Position numbers and translations under genes: made by a program. The notes beneath the pieces were generated by a model. That model made no database searches. It had not been told where the DNA came from and saw nothing but the letters and a program-made list of their open reading frames with translations. A stretch of DNA of 64,000 nt from Chloroflexota bacterium (GTDB taxonomy: Bacteria > Chloroflexota > UBA6077 > FW602-bin22): the NCBI GenBank assembly GCA_004297775.1, contig SCUE01000012.1, positions 186,001-250,000 on the forward strand. Direction: 5' to 3'. Every line of letters begins with the position of its first letter. The first letter of the stretch is position 1. Shown here piece after piece: positions 6,461 through 15,349 of the stretch.

Positions 6461-8716
6461 ATGATAGCCATCCAAGGCTTTGCGGCGCCTGTAACGGGTG
6501 CGAACGTGGGCACTATGACCGCGCCGACCGGCGATGCGAGCCTGTTCGGGTCCCTCCTCGATGATGCAATGCGCGCCGCGCGGGCGTTCGCGATTGGCAC
6601 GACCGATGGCAATCAGACTCTCGGAGACCGAGGCGTCGAAGTCCCCCTGGACGATCTCCGTGCAGACGACGATGCGTCAAGCCTGCCTACGATGATGGAG
6701 CTGATTGCGATCGCGATGCGGATCGCGCCGCCGACCGGATCCGATGCGCCTCCGATCGTCGCCTCGAACGTTACGGATGCTCTATCCGGCGTCGGAACGA
6801 TTTCCGCCGCCAATATCCGAGTCGCGGCGATGGCCGCGCTCATCGATGGTCGCTCGGATGGATCGGGCACATTCAATTTGGCTCGCATCGGCGAGACGCT
6901 GGCGACACTCGGCGAATTTCTCGACACGGCCGCGTCGGCCCTCGGCGTGGGGACACGGCAACTGATGGGCGGATCGGCCGAAATCGATGCCTCCGGGCAG
7001 ATTGACGCGGCGTCCGACGTGCCGACGATCCGCGCCGATCTCCTCTCCGAGTTCATTGCCACGTTCCTGGCACTGGTCGCGCGTGAGTCCGTCACACTAC
7101 CTGGCACACGCCCCGGCGCGCCCGATGATGGAACGGCGGCATCGGCGTTCGGCGCCAAGGCGATCGAAGGCGGAGCCAATGCGATGCCGCGAGGTTGGGT
7201 GGAGACCACGCTGGTCGTCGCGATCATGGCACGTACCGGCGACGTGGCGGCCTCGTTCGCCGCTCTTGGAATCGATCCATCTGGTTCTGAGACTGACGCC
7301 CCGGTCATTGGCGCCGACTCAGCCTCTGGGACAGCGCTCTCAAGCGACGACCTGACTGTACTGACCTGGCGGATGCTCGATCAGACCGGTGTGGCGAGCG
7401 ACGATGGTGAGTCCACCGATGTCGAGATTCGAAACGAGTTCGCTGAAGCAGGCCGAGTTGAAGACCGCGCCGAGGCTGGCGACCAATCCGACGCGATGGC
7501 GGCGACCGAGCGGGTCGCCACGCTGGCGGTCCGACTCGCGACCGAGCTCGCCGCGTCCGCGCCGATCATTTCGTTTGCGTCGCAACCTGCCGTGAACGGC
7601 GCGCGACCGGTCGCGACGGCGGCGCAGGTCCTGGCGGCCCTGGCGGATGCCGGTGACAAGGCCGCGCTCCGGTCCGCAAGCGGCTCGGCGCGATTGACCG
7701 TCCAACTGGAGCCGGAGACGCTTGGGCGCGTCACGATCGACATCGCGCGAACGGCCACCGGCGTAACCGCGACGATCGTCGCGTCGAGCCAGGAAGCCGC
7801 GAGCGCGATCGAACGCGACAGTGGCTTGATCCGGCGGGCGCTTCAGAACATTGGGATTTCGGTTGATCGGATCGATGTCGCGACCAATGGCGCCGGCGGC
7901 TTTGAGGCCGCGACCGACGAGGGCACAACCGCGTTTCGGATCGCCGGATCCACGCCGCGCGCGAATGGGTCCAGCGCAATCGGCGGGGAGCGTCCGATGA
8001 TGCGTAGCGCCGATGCGCAGGCCCAGAACGCGGCCGCGACATCGGACACGCCCGATCTTCCGGCCTGGCTTCGCGAGGCGCGCCCAGGTTCGGCGCCGAA
8101 CGCGGACGTTGAAGGCCTCGCGCGCGCCGCGCGCGCTTTCGACAGCTCCGATCGGATCGGGGCATCTGGCGAGTCTGCAAACGAAATCGTGGCAATAGCC
8201 GACGCGCCGATGGCGGAAGTCAACCGGTCAACCGGTCTGCCGAGCGGCTCGCAAGTGACGGCGACGCAATCCTCCACGATCGCGGCCGACGTCGCTCCTG
8301 CGCCGGACGCGGCCCGTCTCGCCACCGAAATCGCGGACCAGGCATCGCTCTTTGCCAGTCAATCGCGGTCGGAGTTCCAGATGCGGCTGCAGCCAGATGC
8401 GCTCGGCCGCCTTCACGTTCGCCTCAGCGTGTCCGAAGGGAGTGTGACGGTGCGATTGGTTGCCGAGACCGCCCAGGCGGCGTCGAGCATTGAGGCTGGA
8501 TTGGGTCAATTGCGGCAGTCGTTCCAGGAGCACGGAATGCGGGTGGATCGATTCGACGTCGTCGTGTCTCCACAGCCGTTCGATCAGAGCAACCAGCATC
8601 CGCGGCGATCGCGCGGTTGGTTTGAAGAGTCAACCGGTACACGGCGACGCGAAGACGATGAGGCATTTGTTGGCGCACTTGCGGCGGCCATACGGCCGCT
8701 CGACGCGCTGGCGTAG
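6461..8716 (+). CDS. fliK: Flagellar hook-length control protein FliK with two hook domains
   Basis: FliK is the secreted molecular ruler that measures hook length and switches export specificity. The 751-residue protein is larger than most FliK proteins. The C-terminal Flg_hook domain (about residues 639-710) has MRLQPDALGRLHVRLSV, ASSIEAGLGQLRQSF and GMRVDRFDVVV. A second copy of the same domain lies at about residues 410-477, with LTVQLEPETLGRVTIDIA, ASAIERDSGLIRRAL and GISVDRIDVAT. The rest is low-complexity Ala/Gly/Asp/Thr-rich, as expected for a ruler. It precedes flgD and flgE, the usual context for fliK. Confidence 0.88.
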   Translation: MIAIQGFAAPVTGANVGTMTAPTGDASLFGSLLDDAMRAARAFAIGTTDGNQTLGDRGVEVPLDDLRADDDASSLPTMMELIAIAMRIAPPTGSDAPPIVASNVTDALSGVGTISAANIRVAAMAALIDGRSDGSGTFNLARIGETLATLGEFLDTAASALGVGTRQLMGGSAEIDASGQIDAASDVPTIRADLLSEFIATFLALVARESVTLPGTRPGAPDDGTAASAFGAKAIEGGANAMPRGWVETTLVVAIMARTGDVAASFAALGIDPSGSETDAPVIGADSASGTALSSDDLTVLTWRMLDQTGVASDDGESTDVEIRNEFAEAGRVEDRAEAGDQSDAMAATERVATLAVRLATELAASAPIISFASQPAVNGARPVATAAQVLAALADAGDKAALRSASGSARLTVQLEPETLGRVTIDIARTATGVTATIVASSQEAASAIERDSGLIRRALQNIGISVDRIDVATNGAGGFEAATDEGTTAFRIAGSTPRANGSSAIGGERPMMRSADAQAQNAAATSDTPDLPAWLREARPGSAPNADVEGLARAARAFDSSDRIGASGESANEIVAIADAPMAEVNRSTGLPSGSQVTATQSSTIAADVAPAPDAARLATEIADQASLFASQSRSEFQMRLQPDALGRLHVRLSVSEGSVTVRLVAETAQAASSIEAGLGQLRQSFQEHGMRVDRFDVVVSPQPFDQSNQHPRRSRGWFEESTGTRRREDDEAFVGALAAAIRPLDALA

Positions 8717-8741
8717 GTTCGAGAAGGGGAGGTTCATTGAG

Positions 8742-9215
8742 ATGGCAGTTGGTGGCAGTTCGACCAGCGCCCCAGTTGGGACGTCGATCTATTCGTCCAG
8801 GACGACGCCGGCGAAGGTCGGCGGAAAGCCGGGCGAGCTCGGCAAGGACGATTTCATGAAGCTTCTGATGACACAACTTCAGAACCAGGATCCGATGAAG
8901 CCGATGGACGATCAGGCGTTCATGGGACAGGTTGCGCAGTTCCAGACACTCGATCAAATTAGCGCAATGAACGCGGCCATCACATCACTTCTGGAGACAC
9001 AGAAGTTGGCCGAGGCAAGCGGGCTAATCGGCAAGACCATCAGCGCGCTGGATGCGGATGCGAAGCGTGTCACCGGGACCGTGACCGCCGCGGCCGTCAT
9101 CGGGGGGAAGGCGACGGTGTACATCGGGTCGACCAGCGTTCCGCTCGACAAGGTAACGGCCGTCGCGAGCAGCGGCGACACCCTGCCGACAATTCCCCTG
9201 GCGGCGGCCGCCTAG
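8742..9215 (+). CDS. flgD: Flagellar hook assembly scaffold FlgD
   Basis: FlgD caps the growing hook during assembly. The 157-residue product has the conserved block GKDDFMKLLMTQLQNQDPMKPMDD, then MGQVAQFQTLDQISAMN, and a short C-terminal beta-rich part. I chose the ATG at 8742 because AGGGGAGG lies about ten bases upstream and family homology begins just after it; the open frame extends upstream into fliK without family resemblance. Compared with Gram-negative FlgD the C-terminal Ig/tudor region is short, as in Gram-positive homologues. Confidence 0.92.
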   Translation: MAVGGSSTSAPVGTSIYSSRTTPAKVGGKPGELGKDDFMKLLMTQLQNQDPMKPMDDQAFMGQVAQFQTLDQISAMNAAITSLLETQKLAEASGLIGKTISALDADAKRVTGTVTAAAVIGGKATVYIGSTSVPLDKVTAVASSGDTLPTIPLAAAA

Positions 9216-9295
9216 TGCATACAAGATACGAATGAGACAACCGGGCACTCGCGCAGCGCGAACCAGCACGATACTCTGAGGAGACGAAGTAGCCA

Positions 9296-10549
9296 ATGAT
9301 TCGCTCAATGTTCGCCGCGGTCCAATCGCTCCGCAATCACCAGACGTTCATGGACGTCGTCGCCAACAACATCGCCAACGTCAATACGACCGGCTTCAAG
9401 TCCGGTCGCATCGATTTCCAGGACGTATTGAATCAGACGCTGCGCGGTGCGACCGCGCCATCGGCGACCCGTGGCGGTATCAACCCAGTCCAGGTCGGTC
9501 TGGGTGTCGGCATCGCCGCGATCGACAACTTCCACACGCAGGGTGACCTTCAATCAACCGGTCGCACGACCGACATCGCGATTCAGGGCGACGGTTTCTT
9601 CCAGTTGTCGGACGGCCTGCAGGTCCTCTACTCGCGTGACGGCTCATTCGACGTCGGCAACGACGGCCGGCTCGTGAGCCCGGCCACTGGTCTCAAGGTC
9701 CAGGGCTGGCAGGCCGACTCGGCTGGTCTGGTCGACACCGGTCAGCCGATCACCGACATCATCATTCCGTTCGGCCGGATGAGCCCGCCGCTCCCGACAT
9801 CGAGCGCCGGAATCGCCGGAAATCTCGATTCGCGGAGCGCCGCCGGCACCACCATCACCACCGTGATGAAGATCTTCGATTCACTTGGCGCGCCGCACAA
9901 CATCACGATCACGTACACGAAGGCGGCTGGCAACTCGTGGGACTGGCAAGCGACGACGCAGGATCCGGACATCACGACCGGTAACCCGCTCACCGCCGGC
10001 ACAATCACGTTCGATGACGCGGGTGTTGCGCAGACGGCGCCGGGCCTTCCCGAAGGAACGCTTGCGGTCACGTTCTCGAACGGTGCCGCGCCGGCGACCG
10101 GTGCCAACGCAATCAACATCGAAATGGACTCGATGACCGGTTTTGCCCAGCAGTCGACCGTCAACGTCGATGAGCAGGACGGCCACGAGGCTGGCGCCTT
10201 GACCAGCTTCACTGTCGCACCAGATGGATCGATCCAAGGTATCTTCTCGAACGGCTTCAACCAGACGCTTGGCCGCCTCGCGCTGGCGCGGTTCAAGAAC
10301 CCGGGCGGTCTGACTCGCGCTGGCAACAACGTGTTTCAGTTGTCCGTCAACTCGGGCCTGCCGATCATCGGTGCGCCGGGCGATGTCGGACTCGGAACGG
10401 TCAACAGCGGCACGTTGGAGATGTCGAACGCGAACCTGGCGCAGCAGTTCACGGATATGATCCGAGCGCAGCGTGGCTTCCAGGCCAACTCGCGCATGAT
10501 CACGACCTCGGACGAACTGCTCCAGGAACTGATCCAGCTCAAGCGATAG
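9296..10549 (+). CDS. flgE: Flagellar hook protein FlgE
   Basis: FlgE polymerises into the hook. It has 417 residues, typical for a short hook protein. The N-terminal signature FMDVVANNIANVNTTGFKS is followed by FQDVLNQTLRG and the FlgE/F/G motif DIAIQGDGFFQLSDG. The C-terminus ends with ANLAQQFTDMIRAQRGFQANSRMITTSDELL-like sequence and a final ELIQLKR. GAGGAGACG about ten bases upstream is the ribosome binding site. An 80-base gap separates it from flgD, and an inverted repeat follows the stop. Confidence 0.95.
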   Translation: MIRSMFAAVQSLRNHQTFMDVVANNIANVNTTGFKSGRIDFQDVLNQTLRGATAPSATRGGINPVQVGLGVGIAAIDNFHTQGDLQSTGRTTDIAIQGDGFFQLSDGLQVLYSRDGSFDVGNDGRLVSPATGLKVQGWQADSAGLVDTGQPITDIIIPFGRMSPPLPTSSAGIAGNLDSRSAAGTTITTVMKIFDSLGAPHNITITYTKAAGNSWDWQATTQDPDITTGNPLTAGTITFDDAGVAQTAPGLPEGTLAVTFSNGAAPATGANAINIEMDSMTGFAQQSTVNVDEQDGHEAGALTSFTVAPDGSIQGIFSNGFNQTLGRLALARFKNPGGLTRAGNNVFQLSVNSGLPIIGAPGDVGLGTVNSGTLEMSNANLAQQFTDMIRAQRGFQANSRMITTSDELLQELIQLKR

Positions 10550-10562
10550 GGTGACTCGATTG

Positions 10563-10589
10563 CGGTCCCGCTCTGCGCGGGTGGGACCG
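10563..10589 (+). repeat. Inverted repeat after flgE
   Basis: CGGTCCC (10563-10569) pairs with GGGACCG (10583-10589). An alternative internal pairing CCCGC/GCGGG exists within the same stretch. There is no T-tract, and the next start codon follows 14 bases later, so an RNA-processing or attenuation role is more likely than termination. Confidence 0.4.
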
Positions 10590-10602
10590 TAGACTTAGCC
10601 CT

Positions 10603-13035
10603 ATGGATGTGCGTTCGGTGGCACCGATCCACTTCCAGGAAATCCTGGCCATACCCGGCTCGAATCGACGTGCCGGGTTTGTCGTATCGGCCGATCAGAC
10701 AGTTACCGGTCAGGTTGTCGACGTCGATCACGATATCGTCCTCATCCAGATCGGCCAGCATCGTGTCTCGGCGCGGGCCACCGGCACGAGCCTGCGCGCC
10801 GGTGAGACGGTCAGACTTCAGGTCGACACCCTCGATCCGGACGAAGTCGTCATGCGCCTGGTTGCGCGGGGATCGTCAACGACGACTCTTCGCTCCCTGA
10901 CCGATGATGATCTCGCCGCTGATCTTGCGCGCTTGGGGGTACAGGCCGGCCCGGATACGCTGGCGGTGGCGCGAGCCTTGATCGCGCGCGGGGTCCCGGT
11001 CACGTCGCGAAATGTCCTGATGGCGCGCGCGGCAGTTGGCCGTCTCGAAGATCCCACGGCGGCCGATCTGGATGCGATCGCCTTCCTGCAATCGCGGGAG
11101 CTTCCCCTTTCCCGTGACGCAATCGCGATCGCCCGCGGCGCGCTGGCCTCTCGTACCAGCCTCGGCGGCGACATCGCGCGGCTGCGTGATTCGCTGGCCG
11201 GGTTGAACGCGCGAGTTGCCGCGCTGCCTGATGATGGCGTGTTCGAGGAAGCGGCGGTAACACCCGGGTCGCGCGGCGGCGTGCCGATCGCGGTGGACGA
11301 CGACGAGACCCAACCGCGCGGGAGCGACGCATCCGTGCCGGCTGGTCGTGCGCGCGGACAATCTCGCGCCGCGGATGACGCACCTAGCGCGACGACCTCG
11401 GAAGAGGGTGCGGGTTTCGGCGATGACGAGTCAGCCGAAGGTGGAGCCATCAGGTCGCGTCTGGTCGCCGGACGCCAGCCCCCCGGCAGTGGACCCGACG
11501 CCGGACCGGACGTAAGAGTTCGGACCACCGAACTCCCGCCAGGACGTGGCGCGGTCGAGTCCGGCGGCGTGGAATGGACTGCGACTGGAGGCACCGTGGC
11601 TGTGGGCGGCGATGAGGTGCCGGCCAACGAGGGCGATCCCGGCCGGCGACCAAACGGACATTGGAGCGCGGAGGGTCAATCGCGGCTGGCCACGGACAGC
11701 CAGGCATCAGATGGTGTCGGCCGTCGGTCCACGGCACGCCCGTCGAGCGCGTCCGAGGCGCGAGCGGCGGTATCGAACTCGGCCAATCGGCCAGATCTGT
11801 CGGCTCCGGGAGCGAGCGACGAACGCACCGACGGGAGCGATCTTGATGCGACTTCGACGTCGCCGGACGCCCACCACCGGCCAGACCGGCCAGTCGATGG
11901 CGGCACGACCGAGCGTGCACTGGCAGAACTTCCTGGTCAGGAGCGTTCGCGGATGCTCGCGCGACCGGGACGGGTTCCGAGTGCCGAGTCCGGTCGCGCG
12001 GTCACGAATGCCGATGACGTTGACGTCGTGGATGCAGATGTCGCGGCCGCCCGATCGCCCGTCGCGGTGTCGGACGGCGGATCCGTTCGAAGAGGTGATG
12101 ACGCCGCGCGCTACACGAGTGGCGAGCGTGACGCGCCGACCGGCACGATGGACGGCACCGCGACGGGAGATCCCGAGGCCGTGACGAATCAGCTCGGCGC
12201 GCGGTTCGACCGGCCACTGAGCCGGGGAGCGGCCGACGACCGACCATCGCTGGCGCGACTGGTCGAGGTCGTTGCCGAGACGCTGGAGCAGTTGCCCCGC
12301 GTTGACGACGCGGCGGCGCGCGGTGACGCCGACGGGCTCGCATCCGAGTTGCGCCGTGTCCTCTCCGAGCACGCGACGCCGACCGAGGCGAAATTGGCGC
12401 GCGTCTTGGACGGTCTGTCGAGTCGCGACGATTTTGCGCGACTGATCGATGCCGACTTGAAGGTTTCGCTCAGGGCTCTGGCGCGCGACGCGACGGCGAT
12501 GGCCGGGCGGCTCTCCGATCGCCTGGCGCAATCGACGCTGGCGGATGACCTCCGCGCGGTCGCCCGGCAGGCCGAGGGTCTGCTATCGCGCGTCGAGTTC
12601 CAGCAGATGGCCGCCGCGGCGCCGCGAAGCGATGGAACGCCCGATGCTGGCTACGTCACGTTTCACGTCCCGTTCGGGGGCGGCGGCCAGGCACGGTCGC
12701 TGACGATCCGCGTGCGCGATGAGGGAGACGGTCGGGACGCGCCACGGGTCGATCCCGCGAATACGCACCTGGTTTTCCAGTTCGATCTTGAGAACTTGCG
12801 GACGGTCCGAGTCAGCTTGCGCGTGGTCGGCCGGAAGCTGACGTGCCAGATCGGCGCGTCCGATCTCGCCGTGACGGCTCTCCTTGCCGAGCGATCGGCC
12901 GAGTTACGAGCCGGTCTGGTTGGCCTCGGCTTCGCGGTCGATCCCATCCGATGCGAGCCGCTCACGGCCGACCGCGCGACGCAGGACGAACGCCTGGCAG
13001 CACCACACGCGACGCGACTGGATGCGCGGGTCTGA
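10603..13035 (+). CDS. Second FliK-like flagellar protein (YlqG-type context)
   Basis: An 810-residue protein with a structured N-terminal part of about 200 residues (TGQVVDVDHDIVLIQIGQHRVSA, a beta-rich fold), a long low-complexity middle rich in Arg, Asp, Gly and Ser (about 220-530), and a C-terminal Flg_hook-like domain (about 680-790). That domain has VFQFDLENLRTVRVSLRVVG and RAGLVGLGFAVDPIRCE. It is followed by a stand-alone FlhB C-terminal domain. This pairing resembles ylqG-ylqH of Bacillus subtilis, where YlqG is FliK-like. It may be a second export-switch or hook-length factor. The family call rests on the weakly conserved C-terminal domain and on context. Confidence 0.65.
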   Translation: MDVRSVAPIHFQEILAIPGSNRRAGFVVSADQTVTGQVVDVDHDIVLIQIGQHRVSARATGTSLRAGETVRLQVDTLDPDEVVMRLVARGSSTTTLRSLTDDDLAADLARLGVQAGPDTLAVARALIARGVPVTSRNVLMARAAVGRLEDPTAADLDAIAFLQSRELPLSRDAIAIARGALASRTSLGGDIARLRDSLAGLNARVAALPDDGVFEEAAVTPGSRGGVPIAVDDDETQPRGSDASVPAGRARGQSRAADDAPSATTSEEGAGFGDDESAEGGAIRSRLVAGRQPPGSGPDAGPDVRVRTTELPPGRGAVESGGVEWTATGGTVAVGGDEVPANEGDPGRRPNGHWSAEGQSRLATDSQASDGVGRRSTARPSSASEARAAVSNSANRPDLSAPGASDERTDGSDLDATSTSPDAHHRPDRPVDGGTTERALAELPGQERSRMLARPGRVPSAESGRAVTNADDVDVVDADVAAARSPVAVSDGGSVRRGDDAARYTSGERDAPTGTMDGTATGDPEAVTNQLGARFDRPLSRGAADDRPSLARLVEVVAETLEQLPRVDDAAARGDADGLASELRRVLSEHATPTEAKLARVLDGLSSRDDFARLIDADLKVSLRALARDATAMAGRLSDRLAQSTLADDLRAVARQAEGLLSRVEFQQMAAAAPRSDGTPDAGYVTFHVPFGGGGQARSLTIRVRDEGDGRDAPRVDPANTHLVFQFDLENLRTVRVSLRVVGRKLTCQIGASDLAVTALLAERSAELRAGLVGLGFAVDPIRCEPLTADRATQDERLAAPHATRLDARV

Positions 13036-13038
13036 CGG

Positions 13039-13329
13039 ATGGACGATCGTCCCCGCACGCCGCCGCGCCGCGCCGTTGCGCTGGGATACGATCGGCAGAA
13101 ACTGGCCGCGCCACAGGTTGTCGCGACCGGCGCCGGCGCGCTGGCGGAGCGCATCATCGCCCTTGCGCGGGAACACGGCGTGCCGATCCGCGAGGATCGC
13201 GATTTGGTTCAGCTATTGGCGAAGCTCGACCTGGGCGACACGATCCCGGCCGAGCTCTACCCGGTCATCGCCGAGGTGTTCGCGTTCGTCTACCGGCTCA
13301 ACGACGCCCAGGGAAGCCGCCGACCGTAG
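13039..13329 (+). CDS. Stand-alone FlhB C-terminal domain protein (YlqH/FhlB-like)
   Basis: A 96-residue cytoplasmic protein matching only the C-terminal export-switch domain of FlhB: RRAVALGYDRQKLAAPQVVATG, LAERIIALAREHGVPIREDRDLVQLLAKLDLGDTIP, then ELYPVIAEVFAFVYRLN. It has no membrane part. The NPTH autocleavage site sits at the start of this region in full FlhB and is not present, as is usual for the YlqH-type paralogues. The ATG lies three bases after the preceding stop. It closes the flagellar operon and faces the sortase gene across about 20 bases. Confidence 0.85.
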   Translation: MDDRPRTPPRRAVALGYDRQKLAAPQVVATGAGALAERIIALAREHGVPIREDRDLVQLLAKLDLGDTIPAELYPVIAEVFAFVYRLNDAQGSRRP

Positions 13330-13350
13330 CCGGCGCACTCAAGTTCGCCG

Positions 13351-14121
13351 TCAGGCGAGCCGCGCTCGGACGACCCGGCGGTGGGTGTAGTCACGCTCGG
13401 CCTGGATGAATTGTCCCTCGCACGTCACGATGGTGATGACCCGGCCAATCGCGAAGCCGAGGATTTGCTCGATCGGCGCGTTGTCGCGCGGATAAATGCT
13501 TGTTGTCTCGACCAGAAAGGTCAGACGCGAGCGCTCGTTTCGGATGAATATTGGATCGCCGGGTCCAAGTTCCTTCAGCCGCCAGAAGACGCCCGTCTCG
13601 CCGGTTCGCCAGTCCAGGTGGCCGGTCAGCACGGCGTTGCCCGGGTCGCCCGGCATCGGACTGCCAACGAACCACCCCACGTCGCGCGGTCCGTCCGGAA
13701 CGTCCATTTCGCCGTTCTGCCGGGTACCAAGGCCTTTGATGCTTGCCGAAATACCGATCTTGGGTATCTCGAGTTCTCGCGGCGGCGCACTCGGTGTCGC
13801 AGTAGGAACTGGTGGTCTCGGCGTTGGGGTCACGGTTGGCCGTGGGGGAATCAGCGTCGGCGTCACGGTCGGTGGCGCGATGGTCGCCACCGGAGCGACA
13901 CCGACCGCCGCTGGCGAGGATTGCGTGGTCGCGACTGGCGGCGCCGCCAGACCGAACGCCCGATCGGCCGCGACGCTCGATGGCTTCGCACCAATGGGCG
14001 CGACGGCCATCGGAGTCGTTGTCGCGCTAACCCGGGGGCTTGCACACGCCTGGAGCGCGGCCAGCGCGCTCAATCCGAAGGCTAACTCGATTGCGCGCCG
14101 TCGCGAACAGACGCGCACCAC
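13351..14121 (-). CDS. Sortase (class E/F-like), signal-anchored or lipoprotein
   Basis: Sortases are extracytoplasmic transpeptidases. Visible catalytic residues, for the start used here, are His in VLTGHLDW (about 165), Cys in ITIVTCEG (about 234) and Arg in THRRVVRA (about 248). The N-terminus is a signal segment (CSRRRAIELAFGLSALAALQAC) with a possible lipobox cysteine, then a long Pro/Thr-rich linker. I chose the GTG four bases after the aminotransferase stop because it gives a normal short n-region. An ATG at 14187 would overlap the upstream gene by 62 bases and add 22 odd residues. No LPxTG substrate is seen in the window, so its targets are unknown. Confidence 0.82.
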   Translation of the reverse strand: MVRVCSRRRAIELAFGLSALAALQACASPRVSATTTPMAVAPIGAKPSSVAADRAFGLAAPPVATTQSSPAAVGVAPVATIAPPTVTPTLIPPRPTVTPTPRPPVPTATPSAPPRELEIPKIGISASIKGLGTRQNGEMDVPDGPRDVGWFVGSPMPGDPGNAVLTGHLDWRTGETGVFWRLKELGPGDPIFIRNERSRLTFLVETTSIYPRDNAPIEQILGFAIGRVITIVTCEGQFIQAERDYTHRRVVRARLA

Positions 14122-14125
14122 TGAC

Positions 14126-15316
14126 CTAGCGGACCGCTGGTTCCCGGGCGTTCTCGCGAACCGCGGCTTCGATTCGTTCGAGAGCACGCCGCAGATTCTC
14201 GACCGAGTTGGCGTAAGAGAGCCGTAGATACCCCTCGCCGTAGTCGCCGAACGACGTTCCGGAGAGTGCCGCGACGCCGTACTTGTCGAGCAGCAGATTC
14301 GCGAAGTCGCGCGAGGTGAGACCGGTACCCGTGATGTTCGGGAAGGCGTAGAAGGCGCCGGCTGGTGACACGCATCGGATGCCAGGAATCTTGTTCAGGC
14401 CATCGACGATGACCTCCCGACGGCGTCGAAACTCGGCCATCATCTCACGCGGACGATCTTGCGGACCCTCGATGGCCTCGACGCCGGCTTTCTGGATGAA
14501 CGTAGCGGTGCACGAAACACTGTTGGTGACCAGGCGCGTCACGTGCGGCACCAGTTCGTCGGGGAACACGCCGAATCCGAGCCGCCAGCCGGTCATGGCG
14601 TAGGTCTTGGAGAATCCGTCGAGAACAATCGAGAGATCGCGCATCCCGGGAATCGATGCGATGCTGGCGAACTCGCCCTCGTAGACCATCTCCGAGTAGA
14701 CCTCGTCGGTCATCACCGGGACGCGCCGCGCGATCGCCACCTCGGCGATCGCATCGAGATCGGACTGCTCGAGCAGACCGCCGGTCGGATTCGCCGGCGA
14801 ATTGATGATGATGAGACGGGTGCGGTCATTGACCGAGGCGCGAAACGCGTCGACATCGAAACGAAATCGCCGGTCTTCGAGCAATGGCATCGGCACGGCC
14901 TTCGCGCCGACGTAGTTGATCATCGATTCGTAGATCGGGAAGCCCGGGTTCGGGTACAGCACCTCGTCGCCCGGTTCCGCCAAGGCCATGATCGTGAAGA
15001 ACATGATCGGCTTTGCGCCTGGCGTAACGACGACCTGTTCCGGCCGAACTTCGATTCCACGACTGGACGCAATCTTCCTGGCGATCGCCGACCGAAGCTC
15101 GGGGATTCCGGCGGATGGGTTGTAGTGCGTGAATCCGTCACGCAACGCCTTGCGCGCGGCTTTAACGATGTTCGGCGGCGTGTCGAAGTCGGGTTCACCG
15201 ATTTCAAGGTGGATGATCTCTTTGCCCTGGGCCTCGAGGGCACGGGCGCGCGCGAGCACCTCGAACGCGGTCTCTGTGCCGAGCCTGGCCAAGCCGGAAG
15301 CGAGTTTGAACGTCAT
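14126..15316 (-). CDS. Class I/II pyridoxal-phosphate aminotransferase
   Basis: A 396-residue PLP enzyme of the aspartate aminotransferase superfamily (I-gamma type). The motifs are: IHLEIGEPDFDTP near the N-terminus, NSPANPTGGLLE, the Tyr/Asp pair in MTDEVYSEM, and the PLP lysine in DGFSKTYAMTGWRLGFG near residue 235. An Arg-containing end LRLSYANSVENLRRAL binds the substrate carboxylate. The substrate could be aspartate, another amino acid or a sugar-linked ketone, and cannot be fixed from sequence. It lies head to tail with the sortase and the nucleotide-sugar dehydrogenase. Confidence 0.9.
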   Translation of the reverse strand: MTFKLASGLARLGTETAFEVLARARALEAQGKEIIHLEIGEPDFDTPPNIVKAARKALRDGFTHYNPSAGIPELRSAIARKIASSRGIEVRPEQVVVTPGAKPIMFFTIMALAEPGDEVLYPNPGFPIYESMINYVGAKAVPMPLLEDRRFRFDVDAFRASVNDRTRLIIINSPANPTGGLLEQSDLDAIAEVAIARRVPVMTDEVYSEMVYEGEFASIASIPGMRDLSIVLDGFSKTYAMTGWRLGFGVFPDELVPHVTRLVTNSVSCTATFIQKAGVEAIEGPQDRPREMMAEFRRRREVIVDGLNKIPGIRCVSPAGAFYAFPNITGTGLTSRDFANLLLDKYGVAALSGTSFGDYGEGYLRLSYANSVENLRRALERIEAAVRENAREPAVR

Positions 15317-15349
15317 CCCACCGTCACCATAGCTTCTCCGTCTTCGCGT

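Noticed and set aside
13330-13350. Possible terminator between the flagellar operon and the sortase gene
   Set aside because: Only a 5-bp CGGCG/CGCCG pair with a 10-base loop and no T-tract is visible; too weak to annotate.
14122-14187. Longer sortase start (ATG 14187)
   Set aside because: It would overlap the aminotransferase by 62 bases and place 32 residues before the hydrophobic signal segment; GTG 14121 gives a normal signal peptide.
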